From Linnemannia schmuckeri (taxonomy: Eukaryota; Mortierellomycota; Mortierellomycetes; Mortierellales; Mortierellaceae), in assembly GCA_029449235.1 (NCBI GenBank), contig JANATG010000010.1, positions 186,001-250,000 on the forward strand: a stretch of DNA of 64,000 bases, given 5' to 3'. Below the pieces are notes generated by a model, which saw only the letters and a program-made list of their open reading frames with translations, made no database searches and was not told the origin of the DNA. Both the position numbers and the translations under genes were made by a program. Position 1 is the first letter of the stretch, and each line of letters opens with the position of its first letter. Of this stretch, positions 26,101-36,416 are shown one piece after another.

Positions 26101-26249
26101 CTAGTGCTGTTGCTGCTGCTGTGCTCGATGTGGCCGTTATTGCGTGCAGGAGGCGTTGATGCGAGGAAACGGTCGGAGCGAGGTGATATTGATGCAGCAG
26201 CGGGAGGAGGAGGGGTGTATGCTGCTGCAGGCTGGCTGAAGGGGGTCAT
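20101..26249 (-). CDS. Ras guanine-nucleotide exchange factor (RasGEFN + Cdc25-homology domain)
   Basis: Cytosolic or membrane-associated activator that loads GTP onto a Ras-type GTPase. Ten minus-strand exons: 25234-26249, 24607-25137, 23572-24497, 23312-23447, 22681-23218, 21483-22592, 21297-21386, 20873-21182, 20372-20671 and 20101-20252, giving 1702 residues. Residues 1-800 are Ser/Thr/Gln/Pro-rich and look disordered. From about 800 comes the RasGEF N-terminal motif, with IVKLIEKLTHQYGMDSGFMS and DFFLTYRLFMSPVQLCKYL, then FRFWINNHFADDF. A Ser-rich linker leads to the catalytic domain at about 1345-1690. Its landmarks are MWVASEVVSTRILDDRVRVI, EKFIRIAQKCYQYRNFNSLM and CIPFLGLFVFDLTHI. The catalytic domain has a Ser/Asn-rich insertion before LLVHFYRYQLIAKTIKWF. 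I see no SH3 domain such as yeast Cdc25 carries at its N-terminus. The start at 26249 is the first ATG of the frame. Domain calls are firm; the GTPase partner is unknown. Confidence 0.9.
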
Positions 26250-27510
26250 TGCTTAGGGAGAGAGGGAAGGGAGCGTTTGTTTGTTTTGCCTATTTGTTTG
26301 TTTGTTTGTGTAAGGGAGATCCCTAGTGAAAGAAACAAGACGGGAGATTAGGGATTGGGAGGAGGAGGGGATGCAGTATTAGAGAGAAGATGGGTCCAGG
26401 GGAGAAGCACCCTCCGGCACTGGGATTGTTTTTGTTGCTGTTTTACTAAAAGAGTCCTTTTTTGGGGTGTCTGCGAGAGGGCGCGAAGGATGAAGAGATG
26501 TGTGTTGTTATGGATCTGACGAAAGGGGGAAAAGGAAGGGGTGAAGGATGAGGGGAGGAGAAGGGAGATAAGAGAAAGAATGCGAGAGCGAGAGAAGAGA
26601 GAAGAGAGAGAGAAGAGGGAGAAGAGAGACAGAGTGCAGGATTGGTGTGTAATTGGTGGAAAGGCGAAGAGACACACACAAAGAGAGTGAGAAGGGGGAG
26701 GGTCAAATGGATGATGTGCTACAAACGAAAGAAAGAAGGTGGTCCGTGAAAAACAGGTGAGAAGCGGACCAGAGGGCTGTGTATAATGAAGTGTGGTCGC
26801 ACTAGAAACGTAAGTAATAACGGTAGGTAGTGTACAAAAGAAAGAAGCTTTTTTTAATAAAGTGCGTAGTTCATGCAATTGGAGTGAGAGGAATCCAATG
26901 GAGTGGGTTGTGGAATGAGGCTGTTGAGAGTGGAATCAGATTCAAGGAATGAGGAAGGAGAGTGTTGGTGAAAGTGAAAGAGCGAGAGAAAAAGAAAAGC
27001 GTCGTGTTTGTGTTCGAGGGGTTATTCTTGTGTCGAGAGATAGAGAGTGCGCGAACAAATTAGTGTCGAGGGAGTGAAAGGAAAAATAATAATACAAGTG
27101 GAAATGAAGAAGAGAGAGCGCGTCAGAATGGAAGAAGACTCTTTTTTCTTGAATGGTCGAGGAACAAGGGAAGGGGAGAAAAAGAAGGATAAAGAAAGTG
27201 AGAGTAAGAGATGAGCGCGTTACGATGTATACAGTTTATGGGGATGCAGTCGGATATGGTTAGGTGCGAGAGTAAGAGAAAGAGAGAAAGAAGGAAAAGT
27301 AAGAATGATAGTGAACGAATTAAAGAAAGAGGGCTGGGAGACCACAAAAGAAATAAGGGAGGGAGAGAGGATTAATGGATGAGGGGATAAAAAACATTAG
27401 GAAGTCCAGAAAGAAAAGAAGGAAAGGAAGGATAGGAAAGAAGGAAGGTAAGAAAAAAGAGGGAATGGAGGAAGAGGTCCAAAGGAACATTAAATAGAGT
27501 GCGAATAAAA

Positions 27511-27601
27511 GAAAAAAACGAAAAAGAAAAGAAAAAGAAAAAGAAAAAGAAAACGAAAAAGAAAACGAAAAAGAAAACGAAAAAGAAAAAGAAAAAGAAA
27601 A
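27511..27601. repeat. GAAAAA/GAAAAC hexamer microsatellite
   Basis: About 90 bp of tandem GAAAAA units with interspersed GAAAAC units, purine on the + strand, in noncoding DNA. Confidence 0.85.
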
Positions 27602-30600
27602 TAAGAAGGACGACCGAACAGAAGGAGGGATCGGGAGACGAACGAGGTTCAATTAGACAGAGGGAAGGGTCAATGGTTGCTCAAGGGCTGAATGATGGAG
27701 ACAAGTTGTTCGAAGGAAGAATAAATTGATAAACGCGAAGAATAAACGCGAAGAGGAAACGATCGCTTAGACCAAATGGACTTAGTGAGGGATCAGTGAT
27801 CAGGAACTAGAAACACAACCAACACGACTTGATGGATTCAAAATAATTTCATGACAAAGAGGGTATCTTGTGCATGGGGATGGACAAAAGGGATTGGACG
27901 TGAAGAATCGATGGAAGAGAGACAACAAAGAAGCGGACTCGAATGCGAAACGGATACACAAGGGGTGGACCATAGGGACACACATGGTCAACAGGCGGTT
28001 TTTTTTTACTCGCATGAACTACAGCTACAGCTGTTGCTTGGGTTATTGATGGATGGGGTGATGTGTACGGTACATGCAACAAACAAAAATGTCCATACTT
28101 CTTGATCTCGAAATTGCATCTGGGCTTCCACATAGGTGGAAAGGAAAGGAGGCAGTTGACTTTGGGAAACACATAGTTAGGAAGAAAGAAAGAATACCAA
28201 TCAATGGCGACGAAGTTGACGAGGAGAAGGATGATGATGGTGTTCCTGGTGACCTCCTTCTTTCTCTCTCTCTTTACCTCCTTTTTACACTTGAGTCCGT
28301 TACCCTCCAGAGTGTTCCATGCTCTCATTCGTTCTCTCTCTCTTCTTTCTCCTCTCATACACCCTTTCACACTCTTCCACTCTCTTGCTCCTCTCCCTCC
28401 GGGAAAAAAATCCATCTTTTGGGTTTTCTCATTGTGTTCTCCTCACCGATCCTCCATCTTTCTTCCTGCATTCAGGAAGGGTGGAGGGTTGGAGATGTAG
28501 ATTCAACCTCTGATGGGTGATTACGAGCATTGTTTTCTTTGTCGCGGGAGAAGCAAGATGAAGCAAGGGTCAAAAGTGGGGAGAGAGAGGGGAAGGAAAG
28601 AAGGGAACCAACAACTCAAAATAGACCAAAAGACGTATTTTTTTAAGATACATGGATAGAGGGACGGACATACGTTAACGTCAAAGACGTGACGGAGTGA
28701 CATGAATGAACGAACGAATGAATGAAATGAAGATGGACATGAGAGTTTAGACTGGCTTGACTCATCAGTCGACAGAAACCAGTATTTCTTTCCTTAGTGG
28801 AACACCATGCAATGATTAGCATACGAGAAGACGTTGCTTATAATTTTGAACGACATCAACGACAAGGTCCCTTTGTCATTTTTGGCTGGTCTGTGGTCAG
28901 CCCTTTTATTTGTGCAATGTCCTGGCGTGCTTGTTTTCGGCTGCTTTGACCAAAGGACAAGAGGGAGGGAACGAACCAAGGTTCAAAACAGACGATAAAA
29001 AAAGGGGTCAGAGATGGAAAGAGCGAATGAAAGGAAAGTCAGAGAGACAGACGGACAAAAACACAAAATCGATTTGTGAACAGACAACAAACAACAACGA
29101 CGGGAAGAAGAAAACAGACAAAATAAACATTCAACCCTCAACATGAATCTTGACAAAGCTATATCCGAAGGGAGGTTTTATTTGTTTTTCTTTGTTGTCT
29201 TGCGCCCTTCATTACTTCATTCATTTTTTTTTGAACCCCTTTTCCCGTCCTCGATAATACCCTTTTGATTTTTGAATCCCTTTTGTTTTTCTTTTCACTT
29301 GAAGGCTGGCTTGACTACTAACACGAATGAATGTATTAAGAGTCGTAATGGCGCAGAACCCACGCTCACACCCGACGTCAGATCATGAACAGATGGCCAA
29401 TGCGCTTTTCCCCCCTATCAACAGGATTGGTTCGGTAGTTCGGTAGCGTAGTTGAATGAAGGAACTGGATCATACTTTAGTCAGTTAACAACACTCGAAA
29501 CAGTGGTGGCGAATCCCTTTTTTAGGATAAGACATAACCACCGGAGAAATAGCTCCGGTTCCGAGAGATACGAGCATGGTTTACCCCAGTCGTTCACACG
29601 TCAACGCCAACAATCAAGGAGAGAAAGAGAAAGACGAGGGTGAGTGCATAGGGTTATGGTTATGTCAGTTGTGCTACTCGATAATGAATTCTTCCCTGCC
29701 AATTTTAGCCTTTGTCTAGCGCTTTTTGTAGTCTGTTTATTTATTTATTCATTCGTTTGTAAGGTAAGAATGGTCGACGAAGGGCGCGATGGGATAGGAA
29801 GGACGGTTGACCTTGGGCGACTTTGTAATGTCGTGCAGGACAGAGGACAGGACAAGGACTGGCTGGATGCGTTTTGGCCCCAACTTTTGCATGCCCTCCG
29901 TTCCTTTTCTCTTTCACTCATTAACCTCCGTGCATATAACCCCCGTTCTTCTTCATCTCGGTCCACTCTCAACAAGGCAGACAAAAAGGTACACACGTCC
30001 ACCCAACGAAAATCCCAGATATTACTAGCCTGAGTGTCGCTTTTTTTATCTTCCTCATTTGAGCCTAGTATACAAAGAGGTAGTCTCGTTCTTTTTTTTT
30101 TTTTACCACGCAGATAAGCAATCGAGCCCTTTGAGTTAATAATAAATGCTAATGCAGGAGTCAACAGGAACAAAACCAAACCCCACAGTTGGCTTTGCGC
30201 AACTCCCTTTATGTTTTTTCTCGCAATGACTGACTTGGGATATAGATAACGAAATGGTACCAACACACCTTTTTCGCCTGTCTCCTTCTTTTCTGTCATT
30301 ATCTGACAAAGGGAGAGAGCGAGTGGACGAAGAGTGTCAGCTGTGTGTATTGCCCTAGCTGCTGCGGCCTGCTTTTTATGCAAGTTCAGTTCTTTTTGAG
30401 TGTATGGACGGTTTGATGCTTTTTTCGATTGTTTTTTTCCCCAGTCGCTTGATGCACCTAAGCAGATATGCTTGATATACAATGCTGGAAATGGGTTATA
30501 GATTACTTCTTTGCTTTTTGACGTTACAGATTTCTCAATGGCATAATGGGGACGAAGAGATGGAAAGAGAGATGCCGTTGGGAGGATGTCCTTGAGAAAA

Positions 30601-31024
30601 ATCAACCATGGGCGAAGTCAAGATTGCACGTGACTATTTTTTAATTGACGATCGAGATTCTTAACTGCATGCAATCAATGGTACCTTCGGACCCCATTTA
30701 TTAGGCAACTTTTTGTGTCTCTACCTTTCATTCCTCTCATTCCCCTCCCTTCGCGTCGGGGTATCGTTCACCAAGGTCGACAGCAACTCCTCTGACTAAC
30801 AGTGACAACGCCTTCTATCACCCACCAGACGCCGAATATTTACACAGAGAGTGTCAGGAGATAACAAAGTACTTTCTCACGATAGACACAAAAAACAACT
30901 ACAAAGGAGTACCACAGGCGCGTAATTTCAGTTGTGTAAGGTCAGTTCGGACAACGAATGCAAGTTTACTTTCACGCTTATGTCGGCTTGCATCGCCAAC
31001 TGTATGAATGAGACTCATTTCACT

Positions 31025-31044
31025 CAAGTTTGCATGCAAACTTG
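31025..31044. repeat. Perfect 20-bp palindrome
   Basis: CAAGTTTGCATGCAAACTTG is its own reverse complement over all 20 bases. It lies about 190 bp upstream of the coiled-coil gene's start codon, so it may be a dimeric-regulator site or a chance cruciform. Confidence 0.8.
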
Positions 31045-31232
31045 TCAAAAGTCTGCTTTTCCTCATTCACTTGCCTCATTCTGCCCATGTCAGGTCGAAA
31101 TAAAAAAAACGAACTCTAAATACTCAGAACTAAAATCCGCCTAGACACGTTGCCGTCTGCTTTGAACCGCCTTATCAATAGACGTTCCAAATTCTCTGAG
31201 CAGTTGGGACTGAATAGTATAGAGCGAAGGAC

Positions 31233-32611
31233 ATGACTGAGGATACCAAGAATATTAGGGACATCAAGGCGATCAAGGCCATCAAGGTCCCTGGACCGCT
31301 CGACAAGGCGACGGGCAAAATGAAGAAGTTAAATCAAACTGTCCAGGCGGGACCTCGTCGCTTGGTTCCGAAGAAGATGGCTATCAACAACACCAAGGTA
31401 TGGATTGATGGTTACGTGGACACGTATACGCACAATAGATACATGCAATCCATGTATGCAAACACTACACCGTGAGAGTCTAAATTGCATTTTTCGTTAC
31501 CAAGAGAAGGCTTTGATGGCGATCAATGGTGGCGTAAACTTCCAAGCTGTGAAAGCGTGGTTTACAATATTGTTTAATTAGTCGTTTGATTGTTTGATTG
31601 GCATAAAAATGTAGGTCGAGGTTTCCGTGGAACAACTTGAAGAGGACGAGATCGAGTGGATCTGGGAGTGTGCGGCGGACAAGCCAGGAGAGGAAGATGT
31701 CATCCAGGAAACATACGATTCGGCAAGTGCTAGACATATCGTCGAAGAGCGCAGGTTTCTTAAAGGTAATTCTTGTCTCCAAGTTTTGTCTCATTTACAG
31801 CAACAGCACGGCTTCACTTTTTTTTGTCGGGTTGAAACTGACAGCAATTCATTTACGAGACAGACGTAGTCGCCCTTCTTCAACCCACTCGTTTAAAGCA
31901 CAAGAAAAAGAAGGAGAAAGCAACCAAGGTATGCCTTTGGTCAGTAACCTATCGTTCAAACAATCGGTTCTATTACATGCATTGTCTAAATTCTGACTGT
32001 TTTGTCGTTTTTGAGAACAGCATGCCCCTCGTAAAGTCGAGGCAAGTCCGAGTACAGGGGTCAACGAAACATCGGATACTACATCGACAAACACCAAAAA
32101 TCGCATGCACGGCAAGGACAACAGTGACCATGAAGACTACGCCTATGTTATCGACGACAACAAGGAGGAGGAGGAGGACAACGATGGTCACAAGGCGCAT
32201 GAGCGAGACAATGGTGAGCGTGAAGACAAGGACAAGAAACAAAAACCGGACAGCAGTCTAGTGGTAAAACAAGGCCAGCAGAGGGAGATGGAAGAGGAGC
32301 GAAAGAAGAGGCTGGGCAGGAGACTTCAGAAGGATTTAGCGAAGGGACTGAGGATGCAAAAGAACTTGCACATGAAGCTGCACAGCCAACTGAAATCGCA
32401 AAAGGACCTGGAATTAATGGCGGCTATTCTGACTGAGTTGGAGAAGGGGCTCAAGTTGCAGAAGATGGTGGAGACTGTACTGAGACTGAGGAAGAAGATG
32501 GAGGATGGTCTGGACGAGTCGAAACAGCTTGACGCCAAAGTTTGTGCTGAGGACACCGAGGCGACACGCGCACTGCCCTTGTCTGTAGATCTTCAAGCAT
32601 CTGCAGCATGA
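31233..32611 (+). CDS. Hypothetical charged coiled-coil protein
   Basis: I do not recognise the family. Exons 31233-31397, 31615-31765, 31864-31928 and 32021-32611 join in frame to 323 residues. The N-terminus (MTEDTKNIRDIKAIKAIKVP) is Lys-rich. A short folded-looking part follows, with EIEWIWECAADKPGEEDVIQ, then EERRFLKDVVALLQPTRLKH and a KKKKEK basic run that could act as a nuclear-localisation signal. The middle is acidic and disordered (DDNKEEEEDNDG). The last about 120 residues are Lys/Leu/Glu/Gln-rich with leucine periodicity (LELMAAILTELEKGLKLQKM), predicting a coiled coil. The third exon's acceptor (ending at 31863) was chosen because nearby alternatives give a stop codon or a different, less plausible frame; this junction is the weakest. 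It is the first of a long run of + strand genes but resembles none of its neighbours. Confidence 0.6.
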
Positions 32612-33299
32612 GTCTCGCACGCCTCTTTCCGTTCTCGACCCTCGGCTCACATAACAGCATGATCCCCGTTGCTTCGAGTTGGATCTCAAAATTGCCTTCT
32701 TCGGTGCTTTCTTGCTTCTGACACCCGTCAAAGTAGCTGCTCTGCCAACTATGCTCGGCTGCAACCACCAACTTTTTCGTGTTCTTGATTGCAATCTCCA
32801 TCTACTGTAACATGACCTTGGACCACGTCGACAAAAGGATGGCTCGTCTGTGCTGTAGGGAATCGTCCTCCTCGTCGCTCGACCAATCTACCATATACTC
32901 TCTTTGCTTACATACGCTCTTTTTGACATGTAACAGCAAACAACAAGCAAACTGTACAGAATAAAATGAAAAGATGGACCTGAACGCAAGGACCTAGAAG
33001 AGATTTATGTGAGATGATTGATGGGATGATTCTGGGCATTGACTCATTGCTGCTTTTCGTTGTGGTTACAAACCACAAAAACAAGCCTAAAATTTTCACA
33101 CGCCGCGTCTAAAACTGCGCAGCGCGCCCATGCATGGTCCCTACTCCTCACAAGTCAATTTGGCAATGGTCGCTGAGTAATGACATCAATCCAAGAAAGC
33201 AGTATTTAACAAGTTTCTATCCATTTTTTGCGTTTTCTCTCTTGCTCATCTCCTCCACTTCTCCTACTTCACTCAGAACTCAACAACCCCGACCCTACC
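32612..33299. other. Upstream region of the first GST-like gene
   Basis: Holds the 3' end of the coiled-coil gene and the promoter of the first GST-like gene. It includes the GC-rich element at 33099-33108 and a weak TATA-like TATTTAA at 33202-33208. No gene is seen. Confidence 0.5.
33099..33108 (-). promoter_or_regulatory. GC-rich upstream element ACGCGGCGTG (GST-like gene 1)
   Basis: Exact copy, on the minus strand, of the 10-mer also found before GST-like gene 6 and F-box gene 1. It lies 192 bp before the ATG at 33300. Function as a binding site is inferred from recurrence only. Confidence 0.45.
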
Positions 33300-34496
33300 A
33301 TGGCAACATTAAACACCCGAAAACTCCAACGGCCATTCTTCACCGGCAATTCGTCCGAGGAGAACGCCCAAGTGTTGGCGGACCCTAATCCTATCTATAA
33401 GCTCATGTATCTGGATATCGGAAGCGTCGGCGCGACAGCCAGGGATATACTGGCTTTTGGCAAGGCCAATTGGTCAAACTACGTTCCCGATGTATGCACT
33501 GAGTAGTAGCAGGGTTGGACTATTACATGTTGTTTTTTTTTTGTCCTTGGGTTTGGTGTCTAACGATTACGGTATATATTGGTTCGGTCATTAGGAAAAC
33601 GACTGGGATAATGGCAAGATCCCTGCTCCTTTCAAAGTCTTGCCAGTATTGACCGTCACATCACCCAGCAGCGGCAAGGTAAGCAAGATTTGTTTCTTTC
33701 CTCGACCCATCTTCCAAAATTTGGCACACGCTATTTACTGGTTCTCCACCGTCAAAGGCCAAATCCACCTAACCTTATTTTTTTTGTCCTTCTCTCAGGA
33801 GGTCATAATCTCAGAGTCCATCCCAGTCGAACACTTCCTCGCGAAACGTTTCGGCCTGCTCGGCAACAACGAATGGGAAGAATACATCATCAAAGCGTTT
33901 TACAACAACATTCACCACTTCCGAGAGCGAACGTTTACGAGGATGACGGGTGCGCTTTGGGGTACGAAGAAGGAAGGGTTGGAGTTTCATTTAAAGGAGG
34001 CGATTCCAAACTTTATTACGAACCATGAGTTCCATTTGAAGGCAAATGGATCAAACGGGCACTATTTGGGTGATAAGGTAAGCGTGGATGGAGGATGTTG
34101 ATGTTAGCAATTTGGAGCGATGGGCCTTGACAATACGAGAGGGAAAGTGAGAATAGGAGGGAAGGAAGAGAGACTAGGCAAAACACAATAGCGTGCCCCA
34201 CTAACTCTCTTCGCTCTTGATTATTTTCTGCGCGTATTCGGTAATAGCTCTCACTGGCAGACATCCACCTAGTCAACCTAATGGACCACTTCCTGACACT
34301 CCCCGTAGCCGAGGATGTCATGGCCCAGTTCAAAAAGTCCGAGCTTATCACCAAAGTCCGAGAGCGTGTTGAAGCCAACCCGGAGATTGCGGCATGGAGG
34401 GCCAGTGAAGAATGGAAGAGGTTTAATCGCGGGTCAATTGCTTGTTATGCGGATTCGGCTCCTCCTGGGTACCACAAGCAGGCTACTAAGGAGTAG
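33300..34496 (+). CDS. Glutathione S-transferase-like protein, array copy 1
   Basis: Two-domain GST-fold protein, nearest to sigma-like GSTs, that would conjugate or bind glutathione in the cytosol. Exons 33300-33491, 33595-33678, 33799-34077 and 34248-34496 give 267 residues, all introns phase 0. The thioredoxin-like half starts with YKLMYLDI, so Tyr37 sits where sigma GSTs have their catalytic Tyr. The following RGRAE of classical enzymes is replaced by GSVGATARDIL. KVLPVL supplies the cis-proline (Pro81) and Glu98-Ser99 the expected glutathione-contacting pair, followed by VEHFLAKRFGLLG. The helical half ends with NGHYLGDKLSLADIHLVNLM, the GST C-terminal signature. An extra N-terminal extension of about 30 residues precedes the fold. 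AATAAA at 34532-34537 follows the stop. Fold assignment is good; enzymatic activity is inference. Confidence 0.85.
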
Positions 34497-34531
34497 AATG
34501 TGAGGAGTTGTAGAATTTAGGATGTTTTGAA

Positions 34532-34537
34532 AATAAA
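34532..34537 (+). terminator. Polyadenylation signal AATAAA, GST-like gene 1
   Basis: Canonical signal 35 nt after the stop codon, followed 13 nt later by a genomic A run of 25 (34551-34575). Confidence 0.55.
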
Positions 34538-34550
34538 TGGTTATTTTGGC

Positions 34551-34575
34551 AAAAAAAAAAAAAAAAAAAAAAAAA
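34551..34575. repeat. Poly-A tract, 25 nt
   Basis: Genomically encoded A run immediately downstream of the AATAAA of GST-like gene 1. Confidence 0.9.
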
Positions 34576-34581
34576 GTTGTG

Positions 34582-34590
34582 ACACGGCGT
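34582..34590 (+). promoter_or_regulatory. CGGCGT element between GST-like genes 1 and 2
   Basis: Reads ACACGGCGT. One of three CGGCGT-type sites in the 508-bp gap before GST-like gene 2, with 34688-34696 (ACACGGCGT) and 34804-34812 (GCGCGGCGT). Confidence 0.35.
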
Positions 34591-34620
34591 CTACTGCGCT
34601 GATTTTGTTTGCGTATGCGT

Positions 34621-34621
<1 letters not shown>

Positions 34622-34664
<43 letters not shown>
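34622..34664. repeat. Poly-T tract, 43 nt
   Basis: Uninterrupted T run on the + strand between GST-like genes 1 and 2, flanked by the CGGCGT sites. Confidence 0.9.
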
Positions 34665-34667
<3 letters not shown>

Positions 34668-34687
34668 CAAACTGTAATTTACACTCT

Positions 34688-34696
34688 ACACGGCGT
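34688..34696 (+). promoter_or_regulatory. CGGCGT element before GST-like gene 2
   Basis: Second ACACGGCGT copy in this gap, 308 bp or more before the ATG at 35004. Confidence 0.35.
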
Positions 34697-34803
34697 ATGA
34701 TTGTTACCCCTCACCCCCAAAATTTTGATTCTCGGTATTGCAATTGCCTACTACTGTGCACCGAGCATCTAATGACGCGACTCCACCTACCGGTGTATTC
34801 CTG

Positions 34804-34812
34804 GCGCGGCGT
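34804..34812 (+). promoter_or_regulatory. GC-rich element GCGCGGCGT before GST-like gene 2
   Basis: Lies 192 bp before the site's gene start at 35004 (measured from the site's last base), a spacing almost identical to that of the element before GST-like gene 1. Confidence 0.4.
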
Positions 34813-34895
34813 TCAATTGAAGAATTGCAAGGAGCCATTTGTAAGCATCCATACTTTTTGATTAATAATTGCTTGTGTTTATACCACATTGGGTC

Positions 34896-34904
34896 TATAA
34901 AAAA
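34896..34904 (+). promoter_or_regulatory. TATA box, GST-like gene 2
   Basis: TATAAAAAA about 100 bp before the ATG at 35004, in line with the TATA boxes of copies 3 and 4. Confidence 0.6.
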
Positions 34905-35003
34905 GCATGCACCGCTACTCTTTTTCTCTTTTTTCTTCATCACAGACACAAGATCTGCAATCTCCGCATCCTAAACAAGAAACCCCCCTCCAACACTTAC
35001 AGA

Positions 35004-36144
35004 ATGTCAGATTCCTGCGGTAGACGACTTTACCTGAACGGTGCTTCGGCAGAAGAGAACTCCAAGACGCTGACGGACCAAGACACCACCTTCCGAATCG
35101 TGTACTGGGACATTTCGTGCGTTGCTGCGACTGCGCGTGATATGCTTGCCTACGGAAATGCCACCTGGACCGATGAGTCCCACAAGATTGTAAGGTTTAA
35201 CTTTTCGTTCTTCTTTCGTGGGATATGCACATGTACGCGTCGTTTACTAATGTGGAAATCTTCATGATTTATTAGTCGACTGGTTGGTATAGCAAGATCT
35301 CGACTCCTTACAAGGTCCTGCCGCTCCTGAATGTCATTGCGCCCGATAGCAAGGTACAACTCACTTTTCTCCCTCTTTCACCTATTTGATGGCCGTCTCA
35401 TTTGGTAACACTCACATATTTTCTGGTACTACCTCCATATCACCCCTTGACAGGAACTTGTGCTCTCAGAGTCGATCGTGATTGACCAATACCTCGCCAA
35501 GAAATTTAATCTCCTCGGCGATAACGAGTACGAAGAATGGACGATCAAGGCCCACTACAGCAACATCCATTACCTTCGAGAGAGATCTCTCATGAAGATG
35601 ACCTGGACCTGGGCCGATAAACGCGCTGAGGCTCTGGAGCTGTTCCTGGAGAAAACGTTGCCAGATTTTATTGCGAACCATGAGTTCCATTTGAAGGGAA
35701 ATGGGTCAAACGGGCATTATGTTGGCGATAGGGTAAGTTTTGGGAGAAATGATTTTTTATTTCTTTCTTGGACGGGATAAACCCGTTCGTGTGCATTCGC
35801 GCTGACCTACAATATTACATTGTTTATGATGTACTCATTTGACGTTTATCGCCTCCTCTTTTATTTTCTTCTCGCATTAGCTCTCACTGGCAGATATCCA
35901 TCTGGTGAACGTGATGGACCACTTTTCGCACCTGCCGAACGGCGAGAGATTCACGGCCAAGTTTGCCAGAAGCGAGTTGTTGACCAAGGTCCGCCAGAAT
36001 GTTGAATCTAACCCGCAGATTGCGGCTTGGAGAGCGAGCGAGGAGTGGGAGAAGTTCAGAAACGGGTCGATTGAGACTTATGCTATTACTCGGCCTCCCC
36101 CTCCTTCCGCGGATGATGGTGAGCGTAATGGAAAGGAGCAATAA
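35004..36144 (+). CDS. Glutathione S-transferase-like protein, array copy 2
   Basis: Exons 35004-35189, 35276-35353, 35454-35732 and 35881-36144 give 268 residues with the same phase-0 splice plan as copy 1. The N-terminal half reads FRIVYWDISCVAATARDML, placing Tyr34 at the catalytic-Tyr position, with Pro78 as cis-proline (KVLPLL) and Glu94-Ser95 as the glutathione-contacting pair. SIVIDQYLAKKFNLLGDNEY follows. The helical domain contains HYSNIHYLRERSLMKMTWTW and ends NGHYVGDRLSLADIHLVNVM. Exon 3 is 279 nt, as in copies 1, 3, 4 and 5. Closest in sequence to copies 3 and 4. The polyadenylation-type AATAAA overlaps the stop codon. Confidence 0.85.
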
Positions 36145-36145
36145 A
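36140..36145 (+). terminator. AATAAA overlapping the stop codon, GST-like gene 2
   Basis: The hexamer spans 36140-36145 while the TAA stop is 36142-36144. A repeated ATAAATAAAC context offers a second overlapping copy. A usable signal this close to the stop would leave a very short 3' UTR. Confidence 0.4.
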
Positions 36146-36307
36146 TAAACGATGCGGTTGGAGTTGTTGGATTTGTTGGATTTTTAGTCGATTACTGTGT
36201 GTTACTTTTTTAGAGTGTACATGATCCTTGAGGGCGTCAATCCACTTCTCCCCTGTCTGTCCTCTTTGTGAACCCACTACATCATTCACCAAACAAACGA
36301 ACAAGGA

Positions 36308-36316
36308 TATAAAAAG
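36308..36316 (+). promoter_or_regulatory. TATA box, GST-like gene 3
   Basis: TATAAAAAG about 100 bp before the ATG at 36417; the same nonamer precedes copy 4. Confidence 0.65.
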
Positions 36317-36416
36317 CCCATATTTGATCCTCTTTCTTCCCTTTCTCTCAAACCTTTTCTTTCTCCCTCACACCCTCCTTCCATATCCCCCTTCACCCAC
36401 AGCAAAAAACAATATC

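Larger units (their letters stand above)
26250..31232. other. Long region without a convincing gene
   Basis: Nearly 5 kb upstream of the RasGEF gene (minus) and of the coiled-coil gene (plus). It holds GA-rich purine stretches (26540-26700, 26940-27480), a GAAAAA/GAAAAC hexamer array (27511-27601), CT-rich stretches (28250-28400) and a 20-bp palindrome (31025-31044). The longest open frame is on the minus strand at 29745-30605 (286 codons), with no domain I recognise and no paralog. A 63-codon frame at 29452-29643 is similarly anonymous. I annotate none of these as genes. Confidence 0.5.

Noticed and set aside
27849..28415. 188-codon minus-strand open frame
   Set aside because: No recognisable domain, no paralog, and its N-terminal half is Arg/Glu noise from purine-rich DNA.
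30932..31144. Short frame with two C-x3-C pairs resembling a small Tim chaperone
   Set aside because: Spacing between the pairs is 9 residues rather than the usual 11-16, the first codon is not ATG, and the frame includes the 20-bp palindrome; a small Tim assignment is not supported.
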